Shown: positions 15,388 through 23,041 of the stretch, one piece after another
Position numbering within the stretch: position 1 is the first letter of the stretch
Layout of the letters: every line of letters begins with the position of its first letter
NCBI RefSeq assembly: GCF_002435945.1
Contig: NZ_DIXC01000063.1
Coordinates: 1-47,953, forward strand
Reading direction: 5' to 3'
DNA from: Mesotoga sp. UBA6090
Lineage (GTDB): Bacteria > Thermotogota > Thermotogae > Petrotogales > Kosmotogaceae
DNA: 47,953 nt
The notes under the pieces: model-generated
What the model was told of the DNA's origin: nothing
Seen by the model: only the letters and a program-made list of their open reading frames with translations
Database searches by the model: none
Position numbers and translations under genes: made by a program

Positions 15388-16275
15388 ATGAGCTCTAGCG
15401 TTTTTTTGCAGCACCTTGTTAACGGAATTTCGTTGGGTTTCATATTCGGGCTGATTGCGATAGGCTATACTCTCGTTTATGGAGTAGTCAAACTTGTGAA
15501 CTTTGCTCATGGCGACGTATTCATGATGGCTACTTTCTTTGTCTACTACGGATTCAGTCTGTTTATGATGCCCTGGTGGCTAGCCGTTTTGTTCGGAATC
15601 GTAGTAACTATATTACTTGGAGTTGGCATCGAGCGCGTTGCATATAGACCTCTGAGAGATGCGCCGAGAATTTCTTCGCTCTGTGCAGCAATTGGCATGT
15701 CCTTCCTTCTCCAGAACATAGCGACGGTTGTTTTCGGAGGAAGGCAGAAATCATTCTATGTACCCCCATCGCTGACCAGGACATTTATCGTAGGAGGGGT
15801 CAGAATTCAGGCGATAACAATAACCACTATTGTGGTTTCAATAGTCGTGCTCCTTCTGCTCACCTTTTTGGTTAAGCGTACGAAAATGGGATTGGCGATG
15901 CGCGCCCTTTCTGTCGACTTCGATACGGCAAAACTAATGGGAATAAACGTTAATAGGACTATTGCATTCACATTTGCTATAGGCTCAGCACTCGCAGCGC
16001 TAAGTGCAATTCTCTGGGCGCTCAGATATCCACAAATATGGCCTTTCATGGGAGTTTTCCCTGGCTGGAGGGCCTTTACTGCGGCTATAATCGGAGGAAT
16101 TGGAAGTATTGTGGGAGCTCTGGTCGGTGGATTCATGCTTGGTATGGTTACGATTATGCTTGTCGCCTTTTTTCCTGAGGCCGCAGGTTACAGAGACGCA
16201 TTAATCTTTGTTCTTCTCGTCGTGATTCTTCTAGTAAAGCCAACAGGTCTATTCGGCGAGAAGACAAGTAGGTGA
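15388..16275 (+). CDS. livH: Branched-chain amino acid ABC transporter, permease LivH
   Basis: 295 residues, about eight membrane segments. LivH hallmarks: LVNGISLGFIFGLIAIGYTLVYGVVKLVNFAHGDVFM near the N-terminus, MRALSVDFDTAKLMGINVNRTIAFTFAIGSALAALSAILW (coupling loop), and AAIIGGIGSIVGALVGGFMLG. It forms the inner-membrane channel with LivM. AAGGTGG precedes the ATG. The end overlaps or abuts livM. Confidence 0.95.
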   Translation: MSSSVFLQHLVNGISLGFIFGLIAIGYTLVYGVVKLVNFAHGDVFMMATFFVYYGFSLFMMPWWLAVLFGIVVTILLGVGIERVAYRPLRDAPRISSLCAAIGMSFLLQNIATVVFGGRQKSFYVPPSLTRTFIVGGVRIQAITITTIVVSIVVLLLLTFLVKRTKMGLAMRALSVDFDTAKLMGINVNRTIAFTFAIGSALAALSAILWALRYPQIWPFMGVFPGWRAFTAAIIGGIGSIVGALVGGFMLGMVTIMLVAFFPEAAGYRDALIFVLLVVILLVKPTGLFGEKTSR

Positions 16276-16280
16276 GTGTA

Positions 16281-17327
16281 ATGGATCGCAAATTGAAGTT
16301 GGTCATGACCATTATTGGACTTCTTGTCTTCATCGTGTTGCTCTGGCTAGCCGAGAATTACATTGACGCATTTATCAAAAGAATTCTGAATGTTGCTGCC
16401 ATCTACGTTATACTTGGAGTCAGTCTCAACCTGATAAACGGTTTTACTGGTCAGTTTTCTTTAGGTCACGCTGGTTTCATGGCGCTTGGTGCATACGCAT
16501 CGGCTTTGCTGTACATGTCTCCATCTCTTAAAGCAATGAATTTCTTTATTCAACCGATAATATGGCCACTAAGTGAAATAGAGATTCCCTTCTTCTTCGC
16601 GTTGCTCATAGGGGGTGCTGTTGCTGCAATTGCGGGGTTTGCTGTCGGAGCCCCTTGTCTTCGGGTAGGGGGAGACTATCTCGCTATCGTAACTTACGGA
16701 TTCGCGGAGATAATTCGCGTGATACTCAACAACCTTCAAGGTATCACCAATGGGCCTCTTGGATTGAAAGGACTTCCCACATATACAAACCTCTACTGGA
16801 GCTGGGGCTGGGCATTGTTCACCATCTTCTTCATAAAGAAACTAGTAGACAGCAGCTATGGACGTGCGCTGAAGTCAATAAGAGAGGACGAAGTTGCGGC
16901 TGAAGCTATGGGAGTCAATCTCTTCAAACACAAAACCCTGGCATTTGTAATAGGGGCTTTCTTCGCCGGCATTGGTGGTGGCCTGCTTGGTAGTCTACTC
17001 ATGACAATCGATCCGAATTCATTCAACATCGCTTTAACCTTTCAAATTGTCATGATTGTCCTTCTTGGAGGACTCGGAAGCATAACTGGAAGTGTCGTTA
17101 TGGGCATTTCGGTTGCCTTCTTGATGGAACTGCTCAGGTTCGTGGAATCACCTATGACGATCTTTGGTTTCACTATACCCGGTATCCCCGGCATGAGGAT
17201 GCTAATCTTTGCGCTTATCCTCGTTATTACAGTAATCTTCTTCAGGAGAGGCCTTTTTGGCCACAAAGAGTTCTCATGGACATGGATATTCAGATCTAAG
17301 GGGAGGAATGCAAATGAGTCTGCTTAA
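16281..17327 (+). CDS. livM: Branched-chain amino acid ABC transporter, permease LivM
   Basis: 348 residues from ATG 16281, with AGGTGAG five bases upstream; GTG 16272, overlapping the livH stop, is an alternative. Motifs: LNLINGFTGQFSLGHAGFMALGAY, GDYLAIVTYGFAEIIRVILNNLQGITNGPLGL, coupling loop GRALKSIREDEVAAEAMGVN, and FQIVMIVLLGGLGSITGSVVMG. Partner of LivH in the membrane. The 3' end overlaps the livG start by 14 bases. Confidence 0.95.
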   Translation: MDRKLKLVMTIIGLLVFIVLLWLAENYIDAFIKRILNVAAIYVILGVSLNLINGFTGQFSLGHAGFMALGAYASALLYMSPSLKAMNFFIQPIIWPLSEIEIPFFFALLIGGAVAAIAGFAVGAPCLRVGGDYLAIVTYGFAEIIRVILNNLQGITNGPLGLKGLPTYTNLYWSWGWALFTIFFIKKLVDSSYGRALKSIREDEVAAEAMGVNLFKHKTLAFVIGAFFAGIGGGLLGSLLMTIDPNSFNIALTFQIVMIVLLGGLGSITGSVVMGISVAFLMELLRFVESPMTIFGFTIPGIPGMRMLIFALILVITVIFFRRGLFGHKEFSWTWIFRSKGRNANESA

Positions 17328-18087
17328 GCTTGAGCAAGTAACTAAGAGATTCGGCGGACTTACTGCGGTTTCGGATTTCAATCTTGATCTTCAGGAAGGA
17401 GAGCTGGTAGGACTCATAGGGCCTAATGGAGCAGGAAAAACAACTGTGTTCAATCTTATTACGAATACGTATTATCTAAGCGAAGGAAAAATCCTTTTTG
17501 AAGGCAAAGACATAACGGGTTTGAAGACAGACAGAATCGCCGCAGAGGGTATTGTAAGAACATTTCAAAACATCCGGCTTTTCGGAGAGCTAACAGTCTT
17601 GGAAAATGTTCTTACGGCTTGCCACTTGCGACTGAGATCCTCGGTTTTCTCCGCGGTCTTCGGATTCCCGGGATATATGAGAGAAGAACTGGCGATGCAC
17701 GAAAAGGCTAGATCTTTGCTCAAGACGCTTGGTCTGGAGAAGTATGAGAGAGATCAGGCTGGATCGCTTCCTTACGGGCTGCAGAGAAAACTCGAGATTG
17801 CAAGAGCTCTGGCAACTCAACCAAAAGTGTTGTTGCTGGACGAGCCTGCTGCAGGGATGAACCCAGAAGAAACACTTGCTCTGGGGGCACTGATTCTTAG
17901 AATTCGGAAGGAGTTCCAGCTGACGATACTGCTTATTGAACACGACATGAGCTTGGTTATGACGATATGCGAGCGTATCATTGTTCTAGATCACGGTGTT
18001 ACAATTGCAAAGGGTCTTCCAGAGGAGATTCAGAACAATCCCGATGTAATAACTGCCTACCTTGGAACGGGTGATTTGTATGCTTAA
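17314..18087 (+). CDS. livG: Branched-chain amino acid ABC transporter, ATP-binding protein LivG
   Basis: 257 residues. Start ATG 17314 has GGGAGG seven bases upstream; the ATG at 17308 is too close to that site. Walker A GPNGAGKT (36-43), FQNIRLFGELTVLENV, signature LPYGLQRKLEIARALA (a LivG-type variation of LSGGQ), Walker B LLLDEPAAGMNPEE, H-loop LIEHDMSLVM. The C-terminal extension is typical of LivG. Overlaps livF by 8 bases. Confidence 0.95.
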   Translation: MSLLKLEQVTKRFGGLTAVSDFNLDLQEGELVGLIGPNGAGKTTVFNLITNTYYLSEGKILFEGKDITGLKTDRIAAEGIVRTFQNIRLFGELTVLENVLTACHLRLRSSVFSAVFGFPGYMREELAMHEKARSLLKTLGLEKYERDQAGSLPYGLQRKLEIARALATQPKVLLLDEPAAGMNPEETLALGALILRIRKEFQLTILLIEHDMSLVMTICERIIVLDHGVTIAKGLPEEIQNNPDVITAYLGTGDLYA

Positions 18088-18784
18088 GGTGGAAAAATTG
18101 AACGTCTTTTACGGTGGTATACATGCTCTGAAGGGAATCTCCTTCAGCGTTGAAGAAGGGAAGATAGTTGCGCTTATTGGGGCAAATGGAGCCGGAAAAT
18201 CAACAACTCTTAGAAGCATTTGTGGTCTTAAAAAAGTGAAGGAAGGAGAGATACTTTTCAAATCGAAGAACATCACAAACAAGCCAACAAATGATATCGT
18301 GAAGGCTGGAATGACTCTGGTTCCTGAGGGCAGAAGAATCTTTCCTAACCTTACAGTAACTGAAAATCTTATGCTAGGGGCATTCCTGAGAAGAGACTCA
18401 GAAGAAATCGAGAAGGATCTTGACTGGGTTAACACCCTGTTTCCAAGATTGAAAGAGAGAAAAGACCAAAAGGGCGGAACTCTCTCAGGTGGAGAGCAGC
18501 AGATGCTTGCAATAGGAAGGGCACTGATGTCTAGACCGGATCTTCTTATGCTGGACGAACCATCATTGGGACTTGCTCCAGTAATTGTGGGTGAAGTGTT
18601 CAGGGTTATTCGAAAGGTTCATGAGGAGGGTAAGACGATTCTGTTGATAGAGCAGAATGCTCTCGCTGCGCTGAAACTGGCCGACTATGCTTATGTACTT
18701 GAAACAGGCCGAATAGTTATTCAGGGAAAAGGAGAAGACTTGCTTAGCGACGACCTGGTGAAAAAATCGTATCTTGGAGGATAG
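18080..18784 (+). CDS. livF: Branched-chain amino acid ABC transporter, ATP-binding protein LivF
   Basis: 234 residues from ATG 18080, in the overlap ATGCTTAA with livG. Walker A GANGAGKS (34-41), VPEGRRIFPNLTVTENLMLGAF (LivF hallmark), signature LSGGEQQMLAIGRALM, Walker B LLMLDEPSLGLAP, H-loop LIEQNA. It forms the ATPase heterodimer with LivG. Last gene of the unit; no clear terminator hairpin follows. Confidence 0.95.
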   Translation: MLKVEKLNVFYGGIHALKGISFSVEEGKIVALIGANGAGKSTTLRSICGLKKVKEGEILFKSKNITNKPTNDIVKAGMTLVPEGRRIFPNLTVTENLMLGAFLRRDSEEIEKDLDWVNTLFPRLKERKDQKGGTLSGGEQQMLAIGRALMSRPDLLMLDEPSLGLAPVIVGEVFRVIRKVHEEGKTILLIEQNALAALKLADYAYVLETGRIVIQGKGEDLLSDDLVKKSYLGG

Positions 18785-19241
18785 TTTTTAGATATGAACC
18801 ATACGCTGCTTTCGCGGCCTGATTGATTGGATGATCCAAGAAATCAACGTGCGTTAACAACGGTGGAATTCCATATGCATAAGTATTCTTGGAACACCTC
18901 ACTCGAATAATCTTCTCTAGAAAATCATCATGAAGTGTGAAACGACATGGTAACGATCAAGTAGCCCTTTATATCGATGTACTTCCTCGATAACTTTTCA
19001 CAACCCAAGGTTCTCGCTGACTGCGATACATAGAGGACGCCCAAATTTGACCTTTCCAAGCTTGTGGCTGTGCAAGAGACGATAAGTTAAGTACCTTCGG
19101 TCTCCTTCTTCTGAAGATTAGCCTGAATTATTTGGGACAGGCAGCCCTATCCATTTCTTTGACTTAGTTATGGAGAGGGCAACAGAGTATAGAGAGCTTA
19201 GAAATTGTAATTCATATTCAGGTTTCTTCAACAAGAGTTCG
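18785..19241. other. 457-base region between convergent livF and dus; no gene seen
   Basis: No supported open frame on either strand and no convincing terminator for either flanking unit. The only structure noted is the 13-base palindrome TTGGATGATCCAA at 18827-18839. Base composition suggests decayed non-coding sequence. Confidence 0.5.
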
Positions 19242-20180
19242 TTATACCCAAGTCTTGTAATCTGGAATGAGATCTTCCAACAGCTCCTTTACTTCACAAA
19301 AAGAGTTACACTTCATGTATTCGTTTCTAAGCCTTGCGGCATGCCTGATGTTTCTCGTGTAACCCGCAAAAGATTTCCGGAGATCTCTAACTGCCTGGTC
19401 TTCACCCACCGCTTCGGAAAGTCTTGTAAAGTGCCTGAGAAAGTGACCAAGTCTTTCTTGAAGAGTGAGCTCGTCATACGAACCAAACTTGATGAGGTCT
19501 TTCGCCTGTCTGAAGATCCAGGGATTGCCGATGGCACCCCTGGCGACCACCACGCCATCGACAGAGTAGCGTCTTAACGCGTTCACGATCGCCTCTGGGC
19601 TGAACATATCTCCCGAACCGTAGGATAGTATGCCTTCCCCGTGAAGTAAACGCGCTATCCTGTCTATCTCCTCCCAGTTTGCAGATCCCGAATACGCTTG
19701 CGCGACTGTCCTGCCGTGCACAAAAACCGCCTCCGGCTTTGCCTTCATAATCGGATAGATAATCTTTTCTCTCTCGATGCAGTCAAAGCCCAGTCTGATC
19801 TTCACTGAGACAGGCACTTCAACGGTATTTTTCAAAGCGATGATCATTTCCGCAATCTTTTCCGGGGTTTTCAACAAGGCGCTTCCGGCGCCTCTTCGAG
19901 TTACTTTTCTCACGGGGCATCCGGCGTTTATGTCAATCCAGGTTGCCACATTCGAAAGTTTCGCCGCAGCTTTGGCCATCCTCGATACGTTCGAACCGAA
20001 AAGCTGAATCCTGGTCGGAGTCGACGGAACAATTTCATCGGTCTTTCCCGAAGACCTCAACGCGCCCTCGGCGCTGATCATTTCGCTGAAAACGAAATCG
20101 GCCCCCCATTCGACCGAAAGCTCCCTCATTGTCGCGTCTGTGTAACCGGCCATCGGCGAAAGCCCGATCTGCTTATCCAT
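19242..20180 (-). CDS. dus: tRNA-dihydrouridine synthase
   Basis: 312 residues from ATG 20180. FMN-dependent enzyme that reduces uridines in the tRNA D-loop. LSPMAGYTD (FMN phosphate region) opens the TIM barrel; the catalytic cysteine is Cys88 in DINAGCPVRKV; FVHGRTVAQAYSGSANW and VVARGAIGNPWIF complete the flavin site; a helical tRNA-binding domain follows. The exact Dus subfamily (DusB-like) is a guess. The start overlaps the nadD stop by 8 bases, so it is the last gene of obg-nadD-dus. A longer upstream frame is only read-through of nadD DNA. Confidence 0.92.
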   Translation of the reverse strand: MDKQIGLSPMAGYTDATMRELSVEWGADFVFSEMISAEGALRSSGKTDEIVPSTPTRIQLFGSNVSRMAKAAAKLSNVATWIDINAGCPVRKVTRRGAGSALLKTPEKIAEMIIALKNTVEVPVSVKIRLGFDCIEREKIIYPIMKAKPEAVFVHGRTVAQAYSGSANWEEIDRIARLLHGEGILSYGSGDMFSPEAIVNALRRYSVDGVVVARGAIGNPWIFRQAKDLIKFGSYDELTLQERLGHFLRHFTRLSEAVGEDQAVRDLRKSFAGYTRNIRHAARLRNEYMKCNSFCEVKELLEDLIPDYKTWV

Positions 20181-20757
20181 AGAAAGACGTGACCTCGCCG
20201 AGTATTGAATCCGGGACCAGCCCGACAACCGATTTCCCTTCCTTAATTCTCTTGCGAATTTCAGTCGAAGATATGTCGAATCGCGGTGCGTCAAGCCAGA
20301 TTACACGCCCGTCGAAGGAATGGTCTCTCTCGGTTATGTTTCTTGGATACACCGCGATCGTTGCTTCATCGAGAAGAGCCTCGTATTCAAACCAGGTGTC
20401 AAGAGAGGCAAAGCTGTCTTCACCAACGATCAGAAAGGGTCTGCAATTGTGAAGTTTCGAGAAGTGCCTCACCGTGAAGAGAGAATAGGAGATCCCCCCT
20501 CTTTCCCTTTCATAGTCCGACACGCAAGCTTTATCAATTCCTTCGAAAGCCATTTCGAGCCATCTCATTCTGATCTCATACGGAGAGGTCGTACTGGAGA
20601 CCTTGTGAGGAGGCCTGTACGCAGGAATAACGTAAAGCCTATCCAGTTCCAGTTGTTCGATTGCCCTTACGGCAACGGCAAGATGGCCCGTATGTACGGG
20701 ATCGAAGGAACCGCCAAAGATTCCGATTCTACTCTTTGAACACATACTCTCTGTCAT
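20173..20757 (-). CDS. nadD: Nicotinate-nucleotide adenylyltransferase
   Basis: 194 residues from ATG 20757; ATG 20745 is an equally plausible start, as neither has a strong ribosome binding site. It adenylylates nicotinate mononucleotide to deamido-NAD. Nucleotidyltransferase motifs: GIFGGSFDPVHTGHL near residue 12-25, and SSTEIRKRIKEGKSVVGLVP near the C-terminus. The 5' end overlaps the end of obg by about 29 bases and the 3' end overlaps dus, indicating tight coupling. obg-nadD adjacency is common in bacteria. Confidence 0.94.
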   Translation of the reverse strand: MTESMCSKSRIGIFGGSFDPVHTGHLAVAVRAIEQLELDRLYVIPAYRPPHKVSSTTSPYEIRMRWLEMAFEGIDKACVSDYERERGGISYSLFTVRHFSKLHNCRPFLIVGEDSFASLDTWFEYEALLDEATIAVYPRNITERDHSFDGRVIWLDAPRFDISSTEIRKRIKEGKSVVGLVPDSILGEVTSFYG

Positions 20758-22048
20758 CTATTACTACGGTATCTCCTTCCATTATGCCGGCATTTCTAAG
20801 CTTTGAAGAAAGACCGCCCTTTTCCAGTTTATCCATTATGAAACGGTCTCTGTACTTGAAGGCTCTGATCTTTCTCACATAGAAATCGACGGCCGGCCCC
20901 AGAACCACATACCTTCCGGAAGAGTCCTTCTCTACTCTGAAATCCTCGGGGTAGGGTGCCGTCAGGACGACGGGTTCGACCTGCGGCAGAGGGGTGTCCT
21001 CATCGGCCTTCATGGATGAAAAGTACGAGGAATCTCTTTCGATATACTTCCAGATCGCCTCTTTCAGAGGCTGAATTCCCTCGTGAGTCGCCGCCGAAAT
21101 AGGAATTATCTCTTTGCCGGTGCTTTCTTTGAATAGTTGAAGCCTCTTCTGCCTCTCCCCTTCTGTAATGAGATCGCATTTGTTTGCCACCACAATCTCG
21201 GGCTTATCTGCAAGCTCTCTCTTGTAGAATTCGAGTTCGTAACGTATATCTCTGTAATCCTGAATGAAATCTCTTTCCTCACTCTCTGAGATGTCCAGAA
21301 GATGAACGATTGTTTTACACCGTTCGATGTGCCTGAGAAATTTGTGCCCCAGTCCAATACCCTCATGTGCCCCTTTGATTAACCCGGGCACATCGGCCAC
21401 TATATATCCCTGTTCGTCATTCGCCATAACAACTCCGAGATTGGGCGAGAGGGTAGTGAAGTGATAATTTGCTATCTTCGGTCTCGCATTAGATATTACG
21501 GATATGAGCGTCGATTTTCCGACGTTCGGAAACCCGACCAGTGCGACATCGGCCAGAATCTTCAGCTCAAGTCGAACGAAGAGTTCCTCGCCGGGCTCCC
21601 CGTTTTCTGCGGCCTTGGGCGCCTGATTCGTTGAAGAGACGAACCGCGCGTTGCCCCTTCCTCCCTTTCCGCCTCTGGCAATCGCAACGATTTGACCGGG
21701 ATTGCAGAGGTCGGCTATGATCTCTCCACTCTCGGCGTCATATGCAATCGTCCCAACGGGCACTCTTATAACCAGATCCTTTCCCTTCTTTCCGGCCATA
21801 TTCGAACCGTGACCGCTCTCCCCGCTTTGAGCGATGAATTTCCTCTTGTGCTTGAATTCATAGAGCGTGTTTATTGAATTGGTCGATCTGAGAAAGACGT
21901 GACCTCCTCTGCCGCCATCACCACCATCCGGGCCTCCAAATGGTATGTACTTCTCTCTCCTGAAGGAGACGGAACCGTTACCTCCGTCTCCCGCCTTGAC
22001 ATAAATCCTCCCCGTGTCAACGAGGCTTTCCTGATCGTTACCTAGCAT
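20729..22048 (-). CDS. obg: GTPase Obg/CgtA
   Basis: 439 residues. Essential ribosome-associated GTPase involved in 50S assembly and stress response. Glycine-rich Obg domain at residues 10-168 (KAGDGGNGSVSFRREKYIPFGGPDGGDGGRGG); G domain with G1 GFPNVGKST (172-180), G3 DVPGLIKGAHEG, G4 NKCD and G5 ISA; C-terminal OCT domain from about 355 (RYVVLGPAVDFYVRKIRAFKYRDRFIMDKLEKGGL...EYVF). The ATG is preceded by GGAGGTG. First gene of the minus-strand unit, divergent from remA. Confidence 0.97.
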   Translation of the reverse strand: MLGNDQESLVDTGRIYVKAGDGGNGSVSFRREKYIPFGGPDGGDGGRGGHVFLRSTNSINTLYEFKHKRKFIAQSGESGHGSNMAGKKGKDLVIRVPVGTIAYDAESGEIIADLCNPGQIVAIARGGKGGRGNARFVSSTNQAPKAAENGEPGEELFVRLELKILADVALVGFPNVGKSTLISVISNARPKIANYHFTTLSPNLGVVMANDEQGYIVADVPGLIKGAHEGIGLGHKFLRHIERCKTIVHLLDISESEERDFIQDYRDIRYELEFYKRELADKPEIVVANKCDLITEGERQKRLQLFKESTGKEIIPISAATHEGIQPLKEAIWKYIERDSSYFSSMKADEDTPLPQVEPVVLTAPYPEDFRVEKDSSGRYVVLGPAVDFYVRKIRAFKYRDRFIMDKLEKGGLSSKLRNAGIMEGDTVVIDDREYVFKE

Positions 22049-22075
22049 TGGAACACCTCCGCCGTATCTCCATTA

Positions 22076-22096
22076 TGTTATAATAACATTGTTATT
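22076..22096 (+). promoter_or_regulatory. Three overlapping TGTTAT half-sites between obg and remA
   Basis: Two overlapping perfect palindromes share a half-site: TGTTATAATAACA (22076-22088) and AATAACATTGTTATT (22082-22096). Together they form alternating half-sites TGTTAT / ATAACA / TGTTAT. A TATAAT box (22079-22084) is embedded, though no good -35 lies 17 bases upstream. It sits 19-39 bases before the remA GTG and 28 bases from the obg start. The form resembles an operator for a repeat-binding regulator; RemA itself binds DNA repeats in Bacillus, so autoregulation is a possibility. Confidence 0.5.
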
Positions 22097-22114
22097 GGAA
22101 GGGGGAAAGTAGAA

Positions 22115-22354
22115 GTGGATCACGTTGTCAACGTTGGTTTTGAGTCCTTTGTGGTAAGGGATAGGATTCTGGCCGTTCTTCCTATTGAAAGCTCGGCTGT
22201 CCGAAGGCTCAAACAGCTCGGTATGGAGACTGGAAAGATCGTAAACCTTACTTTCGGAAAGAGGACGAAAGCCATACTGATAACGGACAGCGGTCATGTA
22301 ATTTTCTCCTTTCTTCCTCCAAAGAGAATCATAGAAAAACTCTTCATGAATTAG
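22115..22354 (+). CDS. remA: RemA-like DNA-binding regulator (DUF370)
   Basis: 79 residues from GTG 22115, with GGAAGGGGGA eight bases upstream. DUF370/RemA family: VNVGFESFVVRDRILAVLPIESSAVRRLKQ, then TFGKRTKAILITDSGHVIFSFLPP, where B. subtilis RemA has YGRRTRAVVIMDSDHVILS. RemA activates matrix and osmoprotection genes in Bacillus by binding DNA repeats; the target here is unknown. The gene ends 8 bases before clpP and is probably cotranscribed with it. Confidence 0.88.
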   Translation: MDHVVNVGFESFVVRDRILAVLPIESSAVRRLKQLGMETGKIVNLTFGKRTKAILITDSGHVIFSFLPPKRIIEKLFMN

Positions 22355-22362
22355 GAGGTTTT

Positions 22363-22980
22363 ATGGACACAAACATGGCACCTTTCGTCCCCTACGTAGT
22401 GGAAGACAGAGGAAGGGGGGAAAGGATTTTTGATATTTACACCAAACTGCTTTCGGAAAGAATAGTCTTTCTCGGCTGGCCAATCGACGATGAAGTCTCT
22501 AATATTGTGGTCGCACAGCTGCTCTTTCTCGAGTCCCAGGACCCCGAGAAGGATATAAACCTTTATATCAACAGCCCGGGCGGCTCGATCACTTCCGGTC
22601 TGGCGATCTATGACACAATGCAGTACATCAAGCCCGACATCTCTACAATCTGCATCGGAATGGCCGCTTCAATGGGCGCGATACTTCTTGCCGGCGGCAC
22701 AAAGGGAAAGAGGTTCGCTCTTCCAAACTCGAGGGTAATGATTCACCAGCCCTTCGGTGGAGCTGAGGGAGTAGCCAAGGATATCGAAATCAGGGCCAAG
22801 GAGATTCTCTATCTTCGGGACGAACTGAACAAGATCCTTGCCAAGCACACGGGTCAGTCGATAAAGAAAATCGAAAAGGACGCCGATAGAGACTTCTTTA
22901 TGAGTTCTATTGAAGCTGTCAAATACGGAATGATAGACAAAGTTATCGAACAGAAGCCAAAAGAAAAAGGCAAGGAATAA
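22363..22980 (+). CDS. clpP: ATP-dependent Clp protease, proteolytic subunit
   Basis: 205 residues. Self-compartmentalised serine protease working with a Clp ATPase. Catalytic triad Ser103 (GMAASMGA), His128 (MIHQP) and Asp177 (DADRDFFM). SERIVFLGWPIDD, LYINSPGGSITSGLAIYDTMQ and FGGAEGVAKDIEI are family hallmarks. TTAGGAGG precedes the ATG. No clpX follows; a strong terminator ends the unit. Confidence 0.97.
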   Translation: MDTNMAPFVPYVVEDRGRGERIFDIYTKLLSERIVFLGWPIDDEVSNIVVAQLLFLESQDPEKDINLYINSPGGSITSGLAIYDTMQYIKPDISTICIGMAASMGAILLAGGTKGKRFALPNSRVMIHQPFGGAEGVAKDIEIRAKEILYLRDELNKILAKHTGQSIKKIEKDADRDFFMSSIEAVKYGMIDKVIEQKPKEKGKE

Positions 22981-22997
22981 GAGAGAAGTATTAACCG

Positions 22998-23020
22998 GCC
23001 GGCGCTGAGCGCCGGCTTTT
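22998..23020 (+). terminator. Rho-independent terminator after clpP
   Basis: GCCGGCGC, loop TGA, GCGCCGGC, then TTTT. It lies between clpP and mutS, leaving only about 20 bases before the mutS start, so mutS may depend partly on read-through. Confidence 0.88.
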
Positions 23021-23041
23021 GATGTATCCGGAGTGAATGAC

